From the NCBI RefSeq assembly GCF_020687165.1, contig NZ_JAJEQC010000010.1: a DNA stretch of 64,000 nt, one strand, 5' to 3'. Source of the DNA: Hominenteromicrobium mulieris. GTDB lineage: Bacteria; Bacillota; Clostridia; Oscillospirales; Acutalibacteraceae. A program made the position numbers and the translations under genes. A model generated the notes under the pieces. It ran no database searches and was not told where the DNA came from. It saw only the letters and a list, made by a program, of their open reading frames with translations. Below are positions 31,537 to 39,806 of the stretch, piece after piece; position 1 is the first letter of the stretch, and the number at the start of each line of letters is the position of its first letter.

Positions 31537-32577
31537 ATGGAGAACAAAGCTGTGCCAAAGCGGGTCGTCTGCTTTGATGCTTTAAATGTTTTGGCGTGTC
31601 TCAGCGTCATTGCTATGCACTGCAACGGTGCGGTGCATGTGTTCGCGGATACATATGTGTGGCGGCAGAGTCTGCTTGTGGATGTTCTGGCGTATTGGGC
31701 CGTTCCGGTGTTTATCATGCTTTCCGGCGCCACGCTGATGCGTTACCGGGAGCGCTATACGACAAAAGAGTTTCTGAGGCGTCGTTTTCTGAAAACGGGC
31801 ATACCGCTTGTTGTCTGGACTGCGGTGTTTTACGTTTATTACCGCGCAGAGGGAACCATCACATGGACAGGCTGGCGCGCGTTGCTCAACAGCCTGATAA
31901 ACTTTACGATTGTGCCGGTGTATTGGTTTTTTTCGCCGTTGTTTCTGGTCTATCTTTCGCTGCCGGTGCTGTCGCGGCTTTCGGATGACCGCCGCGTGCT
32001 TTGGTATATGACGGGTCTGGGTTTTGCGTCCTGCTCGGTGCTGCCGTTTGTGTGCAGCGCGCTCCAGCTGACGTATTGGGGTAATTTTGCATTTCCTATG
32101 CTGGGCGGCTATCTGATTTTTGCGGTACTTGGCTATCTCTTGTATACAACGGAGCTTTCCCTTTGGCAGCGCATCGTGCTGTATGCGCTGGGCGCGTTCG
32201 GCGCAGTTGTGCGGTATTTTCACACGGCAATTGCGTCCGTGCAGGAGGGCGCCATCAATAAGCTGACATGGGAGCACCAGAACTGGCCGACTGTCCTGCT
32301 TGCGGCTGCGGTTTTTGTATTTGTAAAATATGCCTGCCGCTATCCGCTTTTCCAGAGGGAGAAATTCGTGCGGCTTGTGAAGTGGCTGTCGGGCGCAAGT
32401 TTTGGCATTTATCTGATTCATGTGTTCATCATGGAGCAGATTACATATCGTTTTTCCATCAATACACTGAGCGGATGGTGGCGGCTATTCGGTGCGTTTG
32501 CGGTTTATTTTGTCGCTCTGCTGCTTGTAAAGGTATTGCAGAAGATCCCGTATGTCGGCAAATGTTTGTTTCCATAA
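31537..32577 (+). CDS. Acyltransferase 3 family membrane protein (346 aa)
   Basis: About ten membrane helices with the early motif FDALNVLACLSVIAMH, where the His is the expected catalytic residue of acyltransferase-3 enzymes, and RRFLKTGIPLVVW. Such proteins O-acetylate or otherwise acylate surface sugars. Here it probably decorates the repeat unit made by this cluster; the acyl group cannot be told. Confidence 0.88.
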   Translation: MENKAVPKRVVCFDALNVLACLSVIAMHCNGAVHVFADTYVWRQSLLVDVLAYWAVPVFIMLSGATLMRYRERYTTKEFLRRRFLKTGIPLVVWTAVFYVYYRAEGTITWTGWRALLNSLINFTIVPVYWFFSPLFLVYLSLPVLSRLSDDRRVLWYMTGLGFASCSVLPFVCSALQLTYWGNFAFPMLGGYLIFAVLGYLLYTTELSLWQRIVLYALGAFGAVVRYFHTAIASVQEGAINKLTWEHQNWPTVLLAAAVFVFVKYACRYPLFQREKFVRLVKWLSGASFGIYLIHVFIMEQITYRFSINTLSGWWRLFGAFAVYFVALLLVKVLQKIPYVGKCLFP

Positions 32578-32646
32578 AGATATATACGGTAAGAATTGCG
32601 GAGCTTACCGGATGCGGTTTAGACCGAAAGGATAAAGGTTCTGCTT

Positions 32647-34119
32647 ATGAAAGGGAAATCCCTGAAATTAAATTTTGTGATGAACGCCATTCTCACAATG
32701 TCGTCCATCATTTTTCCGCTCATCACCTTCCGCTATGTTTCCAATATTCTGTTGCCGGATGGAACAGGCAAGGTTTCGTTTGCCATCTCGTTAATCACCT
32801 ATTTCAACATGTTTGCACAGCTCGGCATCCCAATTTACGGCATACGCATCTGCGCTATGGTGCGGGACAACAAAGAAGAACTGACGCGCACGGCGCATGA
32901 GCTTTTGGTGCTGAATTTCATTGTCGGCGCGGTGTCTTACTTCGTGCTTTTGCTGGCGATCCTGTTTGTGCCGAAGCTGCAGGAGGACAGAGCGCTTTAT
33001 ATCATCGTCAGTTCCACAATCTTCCTTTCCGCCATCGGCATGGAGTGGCTGTATAAGGCTTTGGAGCAGTATACATACATCGCTATCCGTTCCATCATCT
33101 TTAAGCTGATTGCCATGGTCGGCATGTTTCTTTTGATCCACCAAAAAAGCGATTATGTAGTTTATGGAGGCATCACCGTATTTGCATCCAGTGCTGCAAA
33201 TATCATCAATTTGTTTCATGCGCGAAAGTACATCGGTTTTCACTCAGTCGGATATTACAGCATACACCGTCATTTAAAACCGGTGCTGATCTTTTTCGCC
33301 ATGTCCTGTGCCACGACAATCTATACTAATCTGGACAACGTGATGTTGGGCATCATGGCGACAAAGACACAGGTCGGCTATTACGATGCCGCCGTGAAGG
33401 TGAAAGTGGTTTTGGTCAGTCTGGTGACGTCCCTCGGCACGGTACTGCTGCCGCGTGCGTCGTATTACGTTGAGATGGAGATGAAGGGTGAATTCAGGCG
33501 TATTAGTGCAAAGGCTCTGAACTTCGTCATGCTGGTGGCACTGCCGCTGATGATCTTTTTCATGCTATTTGCCGAGCAGAGCATTCGTTTCCTGACCGGC
33601 GGCACACTGTATGAATCGGCAACCCTGCCTATGCAGATCATTATGCCGACGCTATTGTTCATCGGCATCACAAATGTGTTGGGCATTCAAATTCTTGTGC
33701 CGCTTGGGCGTGAAAAAACAGTGCTCGTTTCCGAAATCGTCGGTGCTGTTACCGATTTAATATTAAATGCGATTTTAATTCCGCAGTACGGCGCGTCCGG
33801 CGCGGCTATAGGTACGCTTGCCGCCGAGTTTGCGGTGCTCGTGGTGCAGTATATTGCGCTGCGTTCAGAAGTGCGCGGTGCTTTTCTGGATATACATTAT
33901 TTTAAAATTTTTGCAGCACTCATTCCGGCTGTGCTTAGCGCAGTTTGGGTCAGTCATCTGCAAATCGGCACATTCTGGTTGCTGGTGTTTGCAGCAATAT
34001 TGTTTTTTGGCCTCTACGGCATCGTCTTACTGTTGCTCAAAGAACCGCTCGTAAAAGAGATTGTGTTCGGGTTGCTTTCAAAACTTAAAAGAAAAAATAA
34101 GGCGGATGACGTAGCTTAA
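32647..34119 (+). CDS. wzx: Polysaccharide flippase, Wzx type (490 aa)
   Basis: A MOP-superfamily membrane protein with about 14 helices, starting KLNFVMNAILTMSSIIFPLI. It would flip the lipid-linked repeat unit across the membrane for polymerisation. With the initiator, transferases and polymerase it completes a Wzx/Wzy pathway. No chain-length regulator or tyrosine kinase gene is present in the cluster. Two overlapping hairpins end the transcript. Confidence 0.92.
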   Translation: MKGKSLKLNFVMNAILTMSSIIFPLITFRYVSNILLPDGTGKVSFAISLITYFNMFAQLGIPIYGIRICAMVRDNKEELTRTAHELLVLNFIVGAVSYFVLLLAILFVPKLQEDRALYIIVSSTIFLSAIGMEWLYKALEQYTYIAIRSIIFKLIAMVGMFLLIHQKSDYVVYGGITVFASSAANIINLFHARKYIGFHSVGYYSIHRHLKPVLIFFAMSCATTIYTNLDNVMLGIMATKTQVGYYDAAVKVKVVLVSLVTSLGTVLLPRASYYVEMEMKGEFRRISAKALNFVMLVALPLMIFFMLFAEQSIRFLTGGTLYESATLPMQIIMPTLLFIGITNVLGIQILVPLGREKTVLVSEIVGAVTDLILNAILIPQYGASGAAIGTLAAEFAVLVVQYIALRSEVRGAFLDIHYFKIFAALIPAVLSAVWVSHLQIGTFWLLVFAAILFFGLYGIVLLLLKEPLVKEIVFGLLSKLKRKNKADDVA

Positions 34120-34168
34120 TTGCATCATCCGCCGTAAAAGCTCGGTACAGATTGTGCCGAGTTTTTTT
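34101..34168 (+). terminator. Double hairpin ending the polysaccharide cluster
   Basis: GGCGGATGA (34101-34109, inside the coding end) pairs with TCATCCGCC (34125-34133). A second stem CTCGGTACA (34141-34149) / TGTGCCGAG (34153-34161) is followed by TTTTTTT and works as the intrinsic terminator. Confidence 0.83.
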
Positions 34169-35168
34169 ATCCCCTTCCCACATGTACCAAATGCGCGATG
34201 CCCGGTATGCTCTCGCCCTGCTGCGAAGAGGTTGTGGACATCAGTGCGCCAGTTGCCATAAAGAGAATATTTTTCAGCTCTCCGCGATCCATGCGGTTCA
34301 AAATATGCCCGCATAATACACCGGCTGAGCATCCGCAGCCGGAGCCGCCCGCGTGCACGTCCTGTGCCTCACGGTCAAATAGAATCAGCCCGCAGTCCTC
34401 GTGGTTGCGCAGAACGATTCCGTTTTCGCGCAGCAGTTCGTATAATAATTTTGTGCCAATCGCCCCGAGGTCGCCTGTGTAAATGCGGTCGTAGTCCTCA
34501 GGCTTTGTCGCCGTATCGTTAAAATAATCCAGCAAAGTCTGCGCCGCAGCGGGGGCCATCGCCGCGCCCATGTTCGTCATGTCGGTCACACCAAGGTCGG
34601 TGATGCGTCCCACGGTCGCGTGCCGCACTTGAATGTCGCCGCTCATACCGAGCACCGTGCTGCCCGAAGCTGTCGCCGTCCACTGCGCAGTCGGCGCGCG
34701 CTGGCTGCCGTATTCCAGCGGCGTGCGGAATTGCCGCTCCGCGGTGCAGAAGTGAGAAGAGGTCACCGCGCAGGCGTAGTTCGCCGCGCCGCATTCCACC
34801 ATGATGGAGGCCATGATGAGCGTTTGCGCCATCGTGGAGCACGCCCCGTATTGCCCAAGGAACGGAATGTCCATTCCGCGCAGACCAAACGTGCTCGAAA
34901 TACACTGGTTCAGCAGATCTCCCGCAAACACCATGTTAATCTCTTGCTTTTGAAGCCCCGCCTTGCGTATCGCAAGGTTCGCGGCTTCCGTTTGCAGCAT
35001 GCTTTCCGCTTTTTCCCAGCTTTCCTGATTCAAATAAGAATCGAGAAACGTCTGGTCAAAGTCGCGCGCCAGCGGGCCCGCGGCTTCTTTTTTTCCGCAC
35101 ACCGCCGCGTGGCCCAAAATCGCCGGGCGGCGCTCAAATAAAAGCGTGTAACGTCCGAGTCTTTTCAT
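34167..35168 (-). CDS. spoVAD: Stage V sporulation protein AD (333 aa)
   Basis: SpoVAD belongs to the channel that loads dipicolinic acid into the forespore and has a thiolase-like fold that binds it. Visible features are PAILGHAAVCGKKEAAGPL, then EINMVFAGDLLNQC, FGLRGMDIPFLGQYGACSTM and GRITDLGVTDMTNMGAAMAP. Family members are about 335-340 residues, so it is complete. It follows spoVAC by 9 bp on the minus strand. The usual third gene spoVAE is not found after it; the frame ends against the convergent polysaccharide cluster. Confidence 0.95.
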   Translation of the reverse strand: MKRLGRYTLLFERRPAILGHAAVCGKKEAAGPLARDFDQTFLDSYLNQESWEKAESMLQTEAANLAIRKAGLQKQEINMVFAGDLLNQCISSTFGLRGMDIPFLGQYGACSTMAQTLIMASIMVECGAANYACAVTSSHFCTAERQFRTPLEYGSQRAPTAQWTATASGSTVLGMSGDIQVRHATVGRITDLGVTDMTNMGAAMAPAAAQTLLDYFNDTATKPEDYDRIYTGDLGAIGTKLLYELLRENGIVLRNHEDCGLILFDREAQDVHAGGSGCGCSAGVLCGHILNRMDRGELKNILFMATGALMSTTSSQQGESIPGIAHLVHVGRG

Positions 35169-35177
35169 AAGCCCTCC

Positions 35178-35624
35178 TTAAAACAGCCCGATGATATACA
35201 GCACGATCCCGTACAAAACCGAAGCCGAAATGCCGAACACCAGTACCGGCCCCGCCACCGTGAACAGCTTCGCGCCGAGGCCCGTCACAAAACCCTCGCT
35301 TTTAAATTCCAGCGCAGGGGAGACCATTGAGTTCGCAAACCCCGTAATCGGAACCAGCGTGCCTGCCCCGGCGTATTTCGCTATGTTGTCGTATACGCCG
35401 TAGGCTGTCAGCGCGGCGGAAATGAAAATGAGCGAGATTGAAACGCACGTCCGCGCGTCTTTTAAATCGAGCCCCAGCAGCATGAACGTGTTCGCAAGCG
35501 CCTGTCCCAGCGTGCAGATGGCCCCGCCGGATAAAAACGCAAACAGGCAGTTTTTCAGTACAGGGGAGTGCGGTGAAGCCTTCTGCACCATCGCGTCATA
35601 TTGCTGCGGTGTTTTCTTTTTCAT
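35178..35624 (-). CDS. spoVAC: Stage V sporulation protein AC (148 aa)
   Basis: SpoVAC is a small membrane protein that forms a mechanosensitive part of the dipicolinate channel. Four hydrophobic segments and the family stretches NCLFAFLSGGAICTLGQ and GAGTLVPITGFANSMVSPAL are clear. It is the first gene of a two-gene unit with spoVAD and has a likely sigma-G promoter. Confidence 0.94.
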   Translation of the reverse strand: MKKKTPQQYDAMVQKASPHSPVLKNCLFAFLSGGAICTLGQALANTFMLLGLDLKDARTCVSISLIFISAALTAYGVYDNIAKYAGAGTLVPITGFANSMVSPALEFKSEGFVTGLGAKLFTVAGPVLVFGISASVLYGIVLYIIGLF

Positions 35625-35652
35625 ACGACCACCCTTTCCGTTTAACCGGGTT

Positions 35653-35681
35653 TATTGTGCGTATCAAAGTAAAAGATATTC
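35653..35681 (-). promoter_or_regulatory. Putative sigma-G promoter of spoVAC-spoVAD
   Basis: On the minus strand GAATA (35681-35677), 17 bp, CACAATA (35659-35653), one mismatch from the forespore sigma-G -10 consensus CATNHTA. Forespore control of spoVA is established in Bacillus. Confidence 0.5.
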
Positions 35682-35700
35682 CACATTTTTAAGATTTTAG

Positions 35701-35729
35701 TTGATTATCTCAAACAGAGCGTGTATAAT
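35701..35729 (+). promoter_or_regulatory. Promoter of the MATE exporter gene
   Basis: TTGATT (35701-35706), 17 bp, TATAAT (35724-35729), with the ATG 20 bp further on. The transcript leader is very short, about 14 nt. Confidence 0.75.
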
Positions 35730-35749
35730 TAGTTGCAGGTGATATTATT

Positions 35750-37177
35750 ATGTCTAAACTCAGCATCCTGAAGCAGAAAAATAAGCGCGATGTGGATATG
35801 ACGCAGGGCAGCATCTTCCGCCACCTCATCACATTCGCGTTTCCGCTTCTCATCGGCAACATTTTCCAGCAGCTCTACAACACGGTCGATACATGGGTTG
35901 TCGGCAACTATGTCAGCAACGAGGCTTTCTCGGCGGTCGGCACGGTCGGTCCCGTTATCAACATGCTCATCGGCATATTCTTAGGGCTTTCCAGCGGCGC
36001 CGGCGTCGTCATTTCACAGTATTATGGCGCAAAGCGGTATGATAAGGTGCGCGATACCGTCCACACCTCCATCGTCATGACGCTCATTTTGGCTGTGCTC
36101 TTTACGATTATCGGCATCGCTATGATCCCCTTCGTGCTCAATTTCATGAAGACCCCGGCAGAGGTCATGCCGGAGTCCTCCGCGTATCTCACCATCTACT
36201 TCGCGGGCGTCATCGGCCTTATGCTCTACAACATGGGCGCGGGCATTCTGCGTGCCGTGGGTGATTCCAAGCGCCCGTTCTATTTCCTTGTCGTCTCCGC
36301 CGTGCTCAACATCATTCTCGATCTCGTCTTCGTGCTGTCGCTCGGCATGGGCGTTGAAGGTGTTGCGTATGCGACCATCATCTCGCAGGGCGTCTCCGCC
36401 ATGCTTACGATGATTACGCTGTTCCGCACGGATTCCTGCATCAAGGTCGAGCTCAAATATTTGAAGCTCGATAAAGAAATGCTCGCGAAGATTGTGCGCG
36501 TCGGCATCCCGGCCGCCATCCAAATGGCGATCACCGCGTTCTCGAACGTATTTGTACAGTCTTATGTGAACTACTTCGGCGCAGACTGTATGTCCGGCTG
36601 GACAGCGTACAGTAAGATTGACCAGCTTCTCTTCCTGCCGATGCAGTCTCTCGCACTTGCGTCTACCACATTTGTCGGCCAGAACCTCGGCATCGATCAG
36701 GTCGCCCGCGCCAAGAAGGGCGCACGCACAGCGTTTATCATGTCCGTCGTCGCAACCGTCATTCTGACAATCCCGTTGCTCATCTTCGCGCCGCAGCTCG
36801 TCTCGTTCTTCAACGGTAAAGCAGAGGTCGTCGCATACGGTTCCATGCTGCTGCGTTATTGCTCGCCGTTCTACGTGTTCTGCTGCGTCAATCAGGTCTA
36901 CTCCGGCGTGCTGCGCGGTGCAGGCAATTCCCGCGCACCGATGATTATCATGCTGAGCTCGTTCGTCGTCTTCCGCCAGATTTACCTCTTTATCATGGCG
37001 AACTTCATCTCCAACACCATCATTCCCATCGCCTTAGGCTACCCTGCCGGTTGGCTCGTGTGCAGCACCCTCACACTGCTCTATTATCGCCACGCCGACC
37101 TCTCCAAGAGCCGTCTCGTCGAAGACGCAGAGAAAAAAGCAGAAGCTTCAGGAAAAAGCCGCATAAAAGCTGTATGA
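35750..37177 (+). CDS. MATE family efflux transporter (475 aa)
   Basis: Twelve membrane helices in two related halves, each opening with a typical MATE stretch (FAFPLLIGNIFQQLYNTVDTW; IPAAIQMAITAFSNVFVQ). MATE proteins export drugs or metabolites using a sodium or proton gradient. The substrate is unknown. The gene stands alone with its own promoter and terminator. The large regulator gene downstream in the same direction could control it, but no operator evidence was found. Confidence 0.93.
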   Translation: MSKLSILKQKNKRDVDMTQGSIFRHLITFAFPLLIGNIFQQLYNTVDTWVVGNYVSNEAFSAVGTVGPVINMLIGIFLGLSSGAGVVISQYYGAKRYDKVRDTVHTSIVMTLILAVLFTIIGIAMIPFVLNFMKTPAEVMPESSAYLTIYFAGVIGLMLYNMGAGILRAVGDSKRPFYFLVVSAVLNIILDLVFVLSLGMGVEGVAYATIISQGVSAMLTMITLFRTDSCIKVELKYLKLDKEMLAKIVRVGIPAAIQMAITAFSNVFVQSYVNYFGADCMSGWTAYSKIDQLLFLPMQSLALASTTFVGQNLGIDQVARAKKGARTAFIMSVVATVILTIPLLIFAPQLVSFFNGKAEVVAYGSMLLRYCSPFYVFCCVNQVYSGVLRGAGNSRAPMIIMLSSFVVFRQIYLFIMANFISNTIIPIALGYPAGWLVCSTLTLLYYRHADLSKSRLVEDAEKKAEASGKSRIKAV

Positions 37178-37206
37178 AATACAGTTGTACAAAATACAAC
37201 AAAATG

Positions 37207-37253
37207 GCCCCTCGAACACCGCATGCACGTGCCGGTGTCCGAGAGGCTTTTTT
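37207..37253 (+). terminator. Intrinsic terminator after the MATE gene
   Basis: GCCCCTCGAACACCG (37207-37221) pairs imperfectly with CGGTGTCCGAGAGGC (37233-37247), followed by TTTTTT. Confidence 0.85.
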
Positions 37254-37396
37254 CATTTTCGCAAAATCGTACTACCTTTCCACCTTTTCTCCTCGACAAA
37301 ACCAAAATTTTTTCAAAAATCCATCTTTAGATGGATTACATTTCGCGCAAAATATGATATATTGTGGTTATAAACCATAAAAGGGGAGTAGAGCAC

Positions 37397-39748
37397 ATGA
37401 ATGAAGTCGTCATCAAGCCATCGCTGCGCGAGCAATTCTTACAGGGTTGGGCTCAGTGCCGCGTCATTTTCTTCAGCGCGCCGTGCGGCTTCGGCAAGTC
37501 TACAGCCGCCACCGCCTTGCTCAGCAATCACAAAACCTGCGTGTTTTCGGCAGAAGACCCGGAATTCCTGCACGAGCCCGTGCCGAAAAATGTAGATGCG
37601 ATTGTGATCGATTCCCTGCCCGCGCTCAAAGACCCGGAAGATCAGCAAACGCTCTGCGCATGGATCCGCGAAAATCCGGAGCTGCACTTCGTCATTTTAA
37701 GCCGCGGCGTGCTGCCCGGCTGGCTCATGCCATTCCGCTTTACGGGGCTTTTGCAGCTCATCGAGGCCAGAGATCTGCTGTTTGACCGCGATACCGTGCG
37801 TGTTTTTCTGGAAAAGAATGGCTGCACACCAACGGAAGCAGAGATCAACGTCATCATCCACGATTCTCTCGGCTACCCGCTGGCCCTAACGGCGCTTTCG
37901 CGCCTGATGCAAAACGGTCAGCCCTATACGCCGGAGATCGTCGGCATTGTGCAGCAGGAAATCTATCACTATTTTGAGGATAACATCTTCAACCGCTTTT
38001 CAATGCCGCTGCGCCGTATGCTGCTCGACATCGCCCCGTTCGATACATTCGACGCCGAGCTTGCCCAGATGATTTCCGGCGACAGCCACATCAACGAGCT
38101 TATTTCCATCGTTCGGCACGATACCACCATGCTTTTAAATGCCGATGCACAGAAATACCGCTTCTGGAGCTTTTTCCAACAGTTTCTCATGTGGGAACTC
38201 CGCCAAGTCTATACGCCGCAGGAGCAGGCCGCAGTGTACAGCCGCGCCGGGCTTTACTATGAGCTGCACGAAGATTACGAGCATGCGCTCGAGTGCTATT
38301 CGCGCTGCAAAGACCACCGCCGCGTCTCGGAAATGCTCATCCGCAACGCAGAGCAGCACCCCGGTGTGGGACATTACTATGAGATGGAAAAGTATTACTA
38401 TGCCATCCCGAAAGAGGAGATCCTCCGCTCGCCATCGCTCATGTGCGGTATGAGCATGCTCACGTCCCTCTGCATGGATTACGAAGCCTCCGAAATGTGG
38501 TATTCCGCCCTGCAGGAGTATGCCGCCCCGCTCAAAAAGACCGACACCGCCTACAAAGAGGTGCGCGGCAAGCTTGCATATCTCGATATCTCCCTCCCGC
38601 AGCGCAGCAGCAAAGGCATCGCAGAGAATATCGGCAACTATTTCAAAATTCTAACGGATAAAAGCTTGCAAACACCCACGTTTTCTGTCACCAGCATGCT
38701 GCCAAGTCTTATGAACGGCGGCAAAGATTTCTGCTCGTGGTCCAAGCACGATGAACTGCTCTACAAAACCATCCGCGAGCCGATGGAGGCCATTCTCGGC
38801 AAAGACGGCATCGGTTTTGCCGATTGCGCCCTTTGTGAAAGCAAATTTGAAAAAGGGGAGGATAACCTTCCGTGGCTCATGACGCTTGTAGCCCAGTTGC
38901 CCGAGATCGAGCGTCACGGTACGCCGGATATGACGTTCGCCATCATCGGTCTCATGGCGCGCGTCCAAACGAAGCAGGGCAACGCCATCATGGCGCTTTC
39001 TTCTTTAGACAGTCTGCGAACAGAGTTTGAGGAGGACAACAAGCGTTTCCTGCCGAATATTGATGCCATGCGCTGCCGTATATGGCTGCGCACCGGTGAA
39101 ATGGAAAAGGCAGAGCAGTGGTACCGTACATCTGCTCCGCAGATCACGCCGCGCATCCGTACCATGTGGCGCTACCAGTATATAACGCGTGCCATGGTTG
39201 AGATCGCGCTCGGAGAAGAAAATGCGGCGCTGCTCACATTGGCCTCACTCATCCCGTTCTGCGAACGCTGCGGCCGCGTGATGGACCGCATATATATCCG
39301 CATCCTAACGGCCGTTTGCTATCAGCGGCAAAATAACGCCCGGTGGCAGGAGGAGTGGATGCAGGCGCTTGATGCCGCCCATGAGTACCGCTTCGTTATG
39401 CCCATTGCGCAGTTTGGCGCCGCCGTAATGCCTATGCTGACGTTTACCGGCTACAAAAAGGACGAGTCCTTCTTTTCACTCCTTTTACAGGAAACGCGCC
39501 GTCAGGCTGTTTTGTACCCGAATTTCTTGCGTCCCATGCCGCGGCTCTCAGAACCGCTTTCGCCCGCGGAAATGCAGGTGCTCCGGCTCCTGTGCGGCAA
39601 CCGCAGCAACCAGGAGATCGCCGACATCCTCGGTGTCAAGGTCGCCACCGTCAAAACGCATGTCATCCACATCCTCCAAAAGCTCGGCGTCAAACGCCGC
39701 GGCGACGCCAAAGAAATCGCCCAAAAACTTCATATCATCGAGTTTTGA
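37397..39748 (+). CDS. Large LuxR-family (MalT-like) ATP-dependent regulator (783 aa)
   Basis: The protein has an N-terminal NTPase with Walker A APCGFGKST (28-36) and a Walker-B-like DAIVIDSLPAL, a long helical repeat middle part (TPR/MalT-sensor like), and a C-terminal LuxR helix-turn-helix (about 720-783) with LSPAEMQVLRLLCGNRSNQE and VKTHVIHILQKLG. Such LAL/MalT-type activators bind an inducer through the repeat region and oligomerise with ATP. The start at ATG 37397 follows AAGGGGAG; an earlier in-frame ATG at 37364 lacks a site. A -10-like TATGAT is present about 45 bp upstream. The target genes are unknown. Confidence 0.88.
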   Translation: MNEVVIKPSLREQFLQGWAQCRVIFFSAPCGFGKSTAATALLSNHKTCVFSAEDPEFLHEPVPKNVDAIVIDSLPALKDPEDQQTLCAWIRENPELHFVILSRGVLPGWLMPFRFTGLLQLIEARDLLFDRDTVRVFLEKNGCTPTEAEINVIIHDSLGYPLALTALSRLMQNGQPYTPEIVGIVQQEIYHYFEDNIFNRFSMPLRRMLLDIAPFDTFDAELAQMISGDSHINELISIVRHDTTMLLNADAQKYRFWSFFQQFLMWELRQVYTPQEQAAVYSRAGLYYELHEDYEHALECYSRCKDHRRVSEMLIRNAEQHPGVGHYYEMEKYYYAIPKEEILRSPSLMCGMSMLTSLCMDYEASEMWYSALQEYAAPLKKTDTAYKEVRGKLAYLDISLPQRSSKGIAENIGNYFKILTDKSLQTPTFSVTSMLPSLMNGGKDFCSWSKHDELLYKTIREPMEAILGKDGIGFADCALCESKFEKGEDNLPWLMTLVAQLPEIERHGTPDMTFAIIGLMARVQTKQGNAIMALSSLDSLRTEFEEDNKRFLPNIDAMRCRIWLRTGEMEKAEQWYRTSAPQITPRIRTMWRYQYITRAMVEIALGEENAALLTLASLIPFCERCGRVMDRIYIRILTAVCYQRQNNARWQEEWMQALDAAHEYRFVMPIAQFGAAVMPMLTFTGYKKDESFFSLLLQETRRQAVLYPNFLRPMPRLSEPLSPAEMQVLRLLCGNRSNQEIADILGVKVATVKTHVIHILQKLGVKRRGDAKEIAQKLHIIEF

Positions 39749-39752
39749 CAAA

Positions 39753-39787
39753 AACTCCCGACCGCAGCAGTCGGGAGTTCTTTTTAT
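39753..39787. terminator. Intrinsic terminator between convergent genes
   Basis: AACTCCCGAC (39753-39762) pairs with GTCGGGAGTT (39770-39779), then CTTTTTATTT. It serves the regulator gene. Confidence 0.87.
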
Positions 39788-39806
39788 TTAAATATTTAAT
39801 TTCAGC

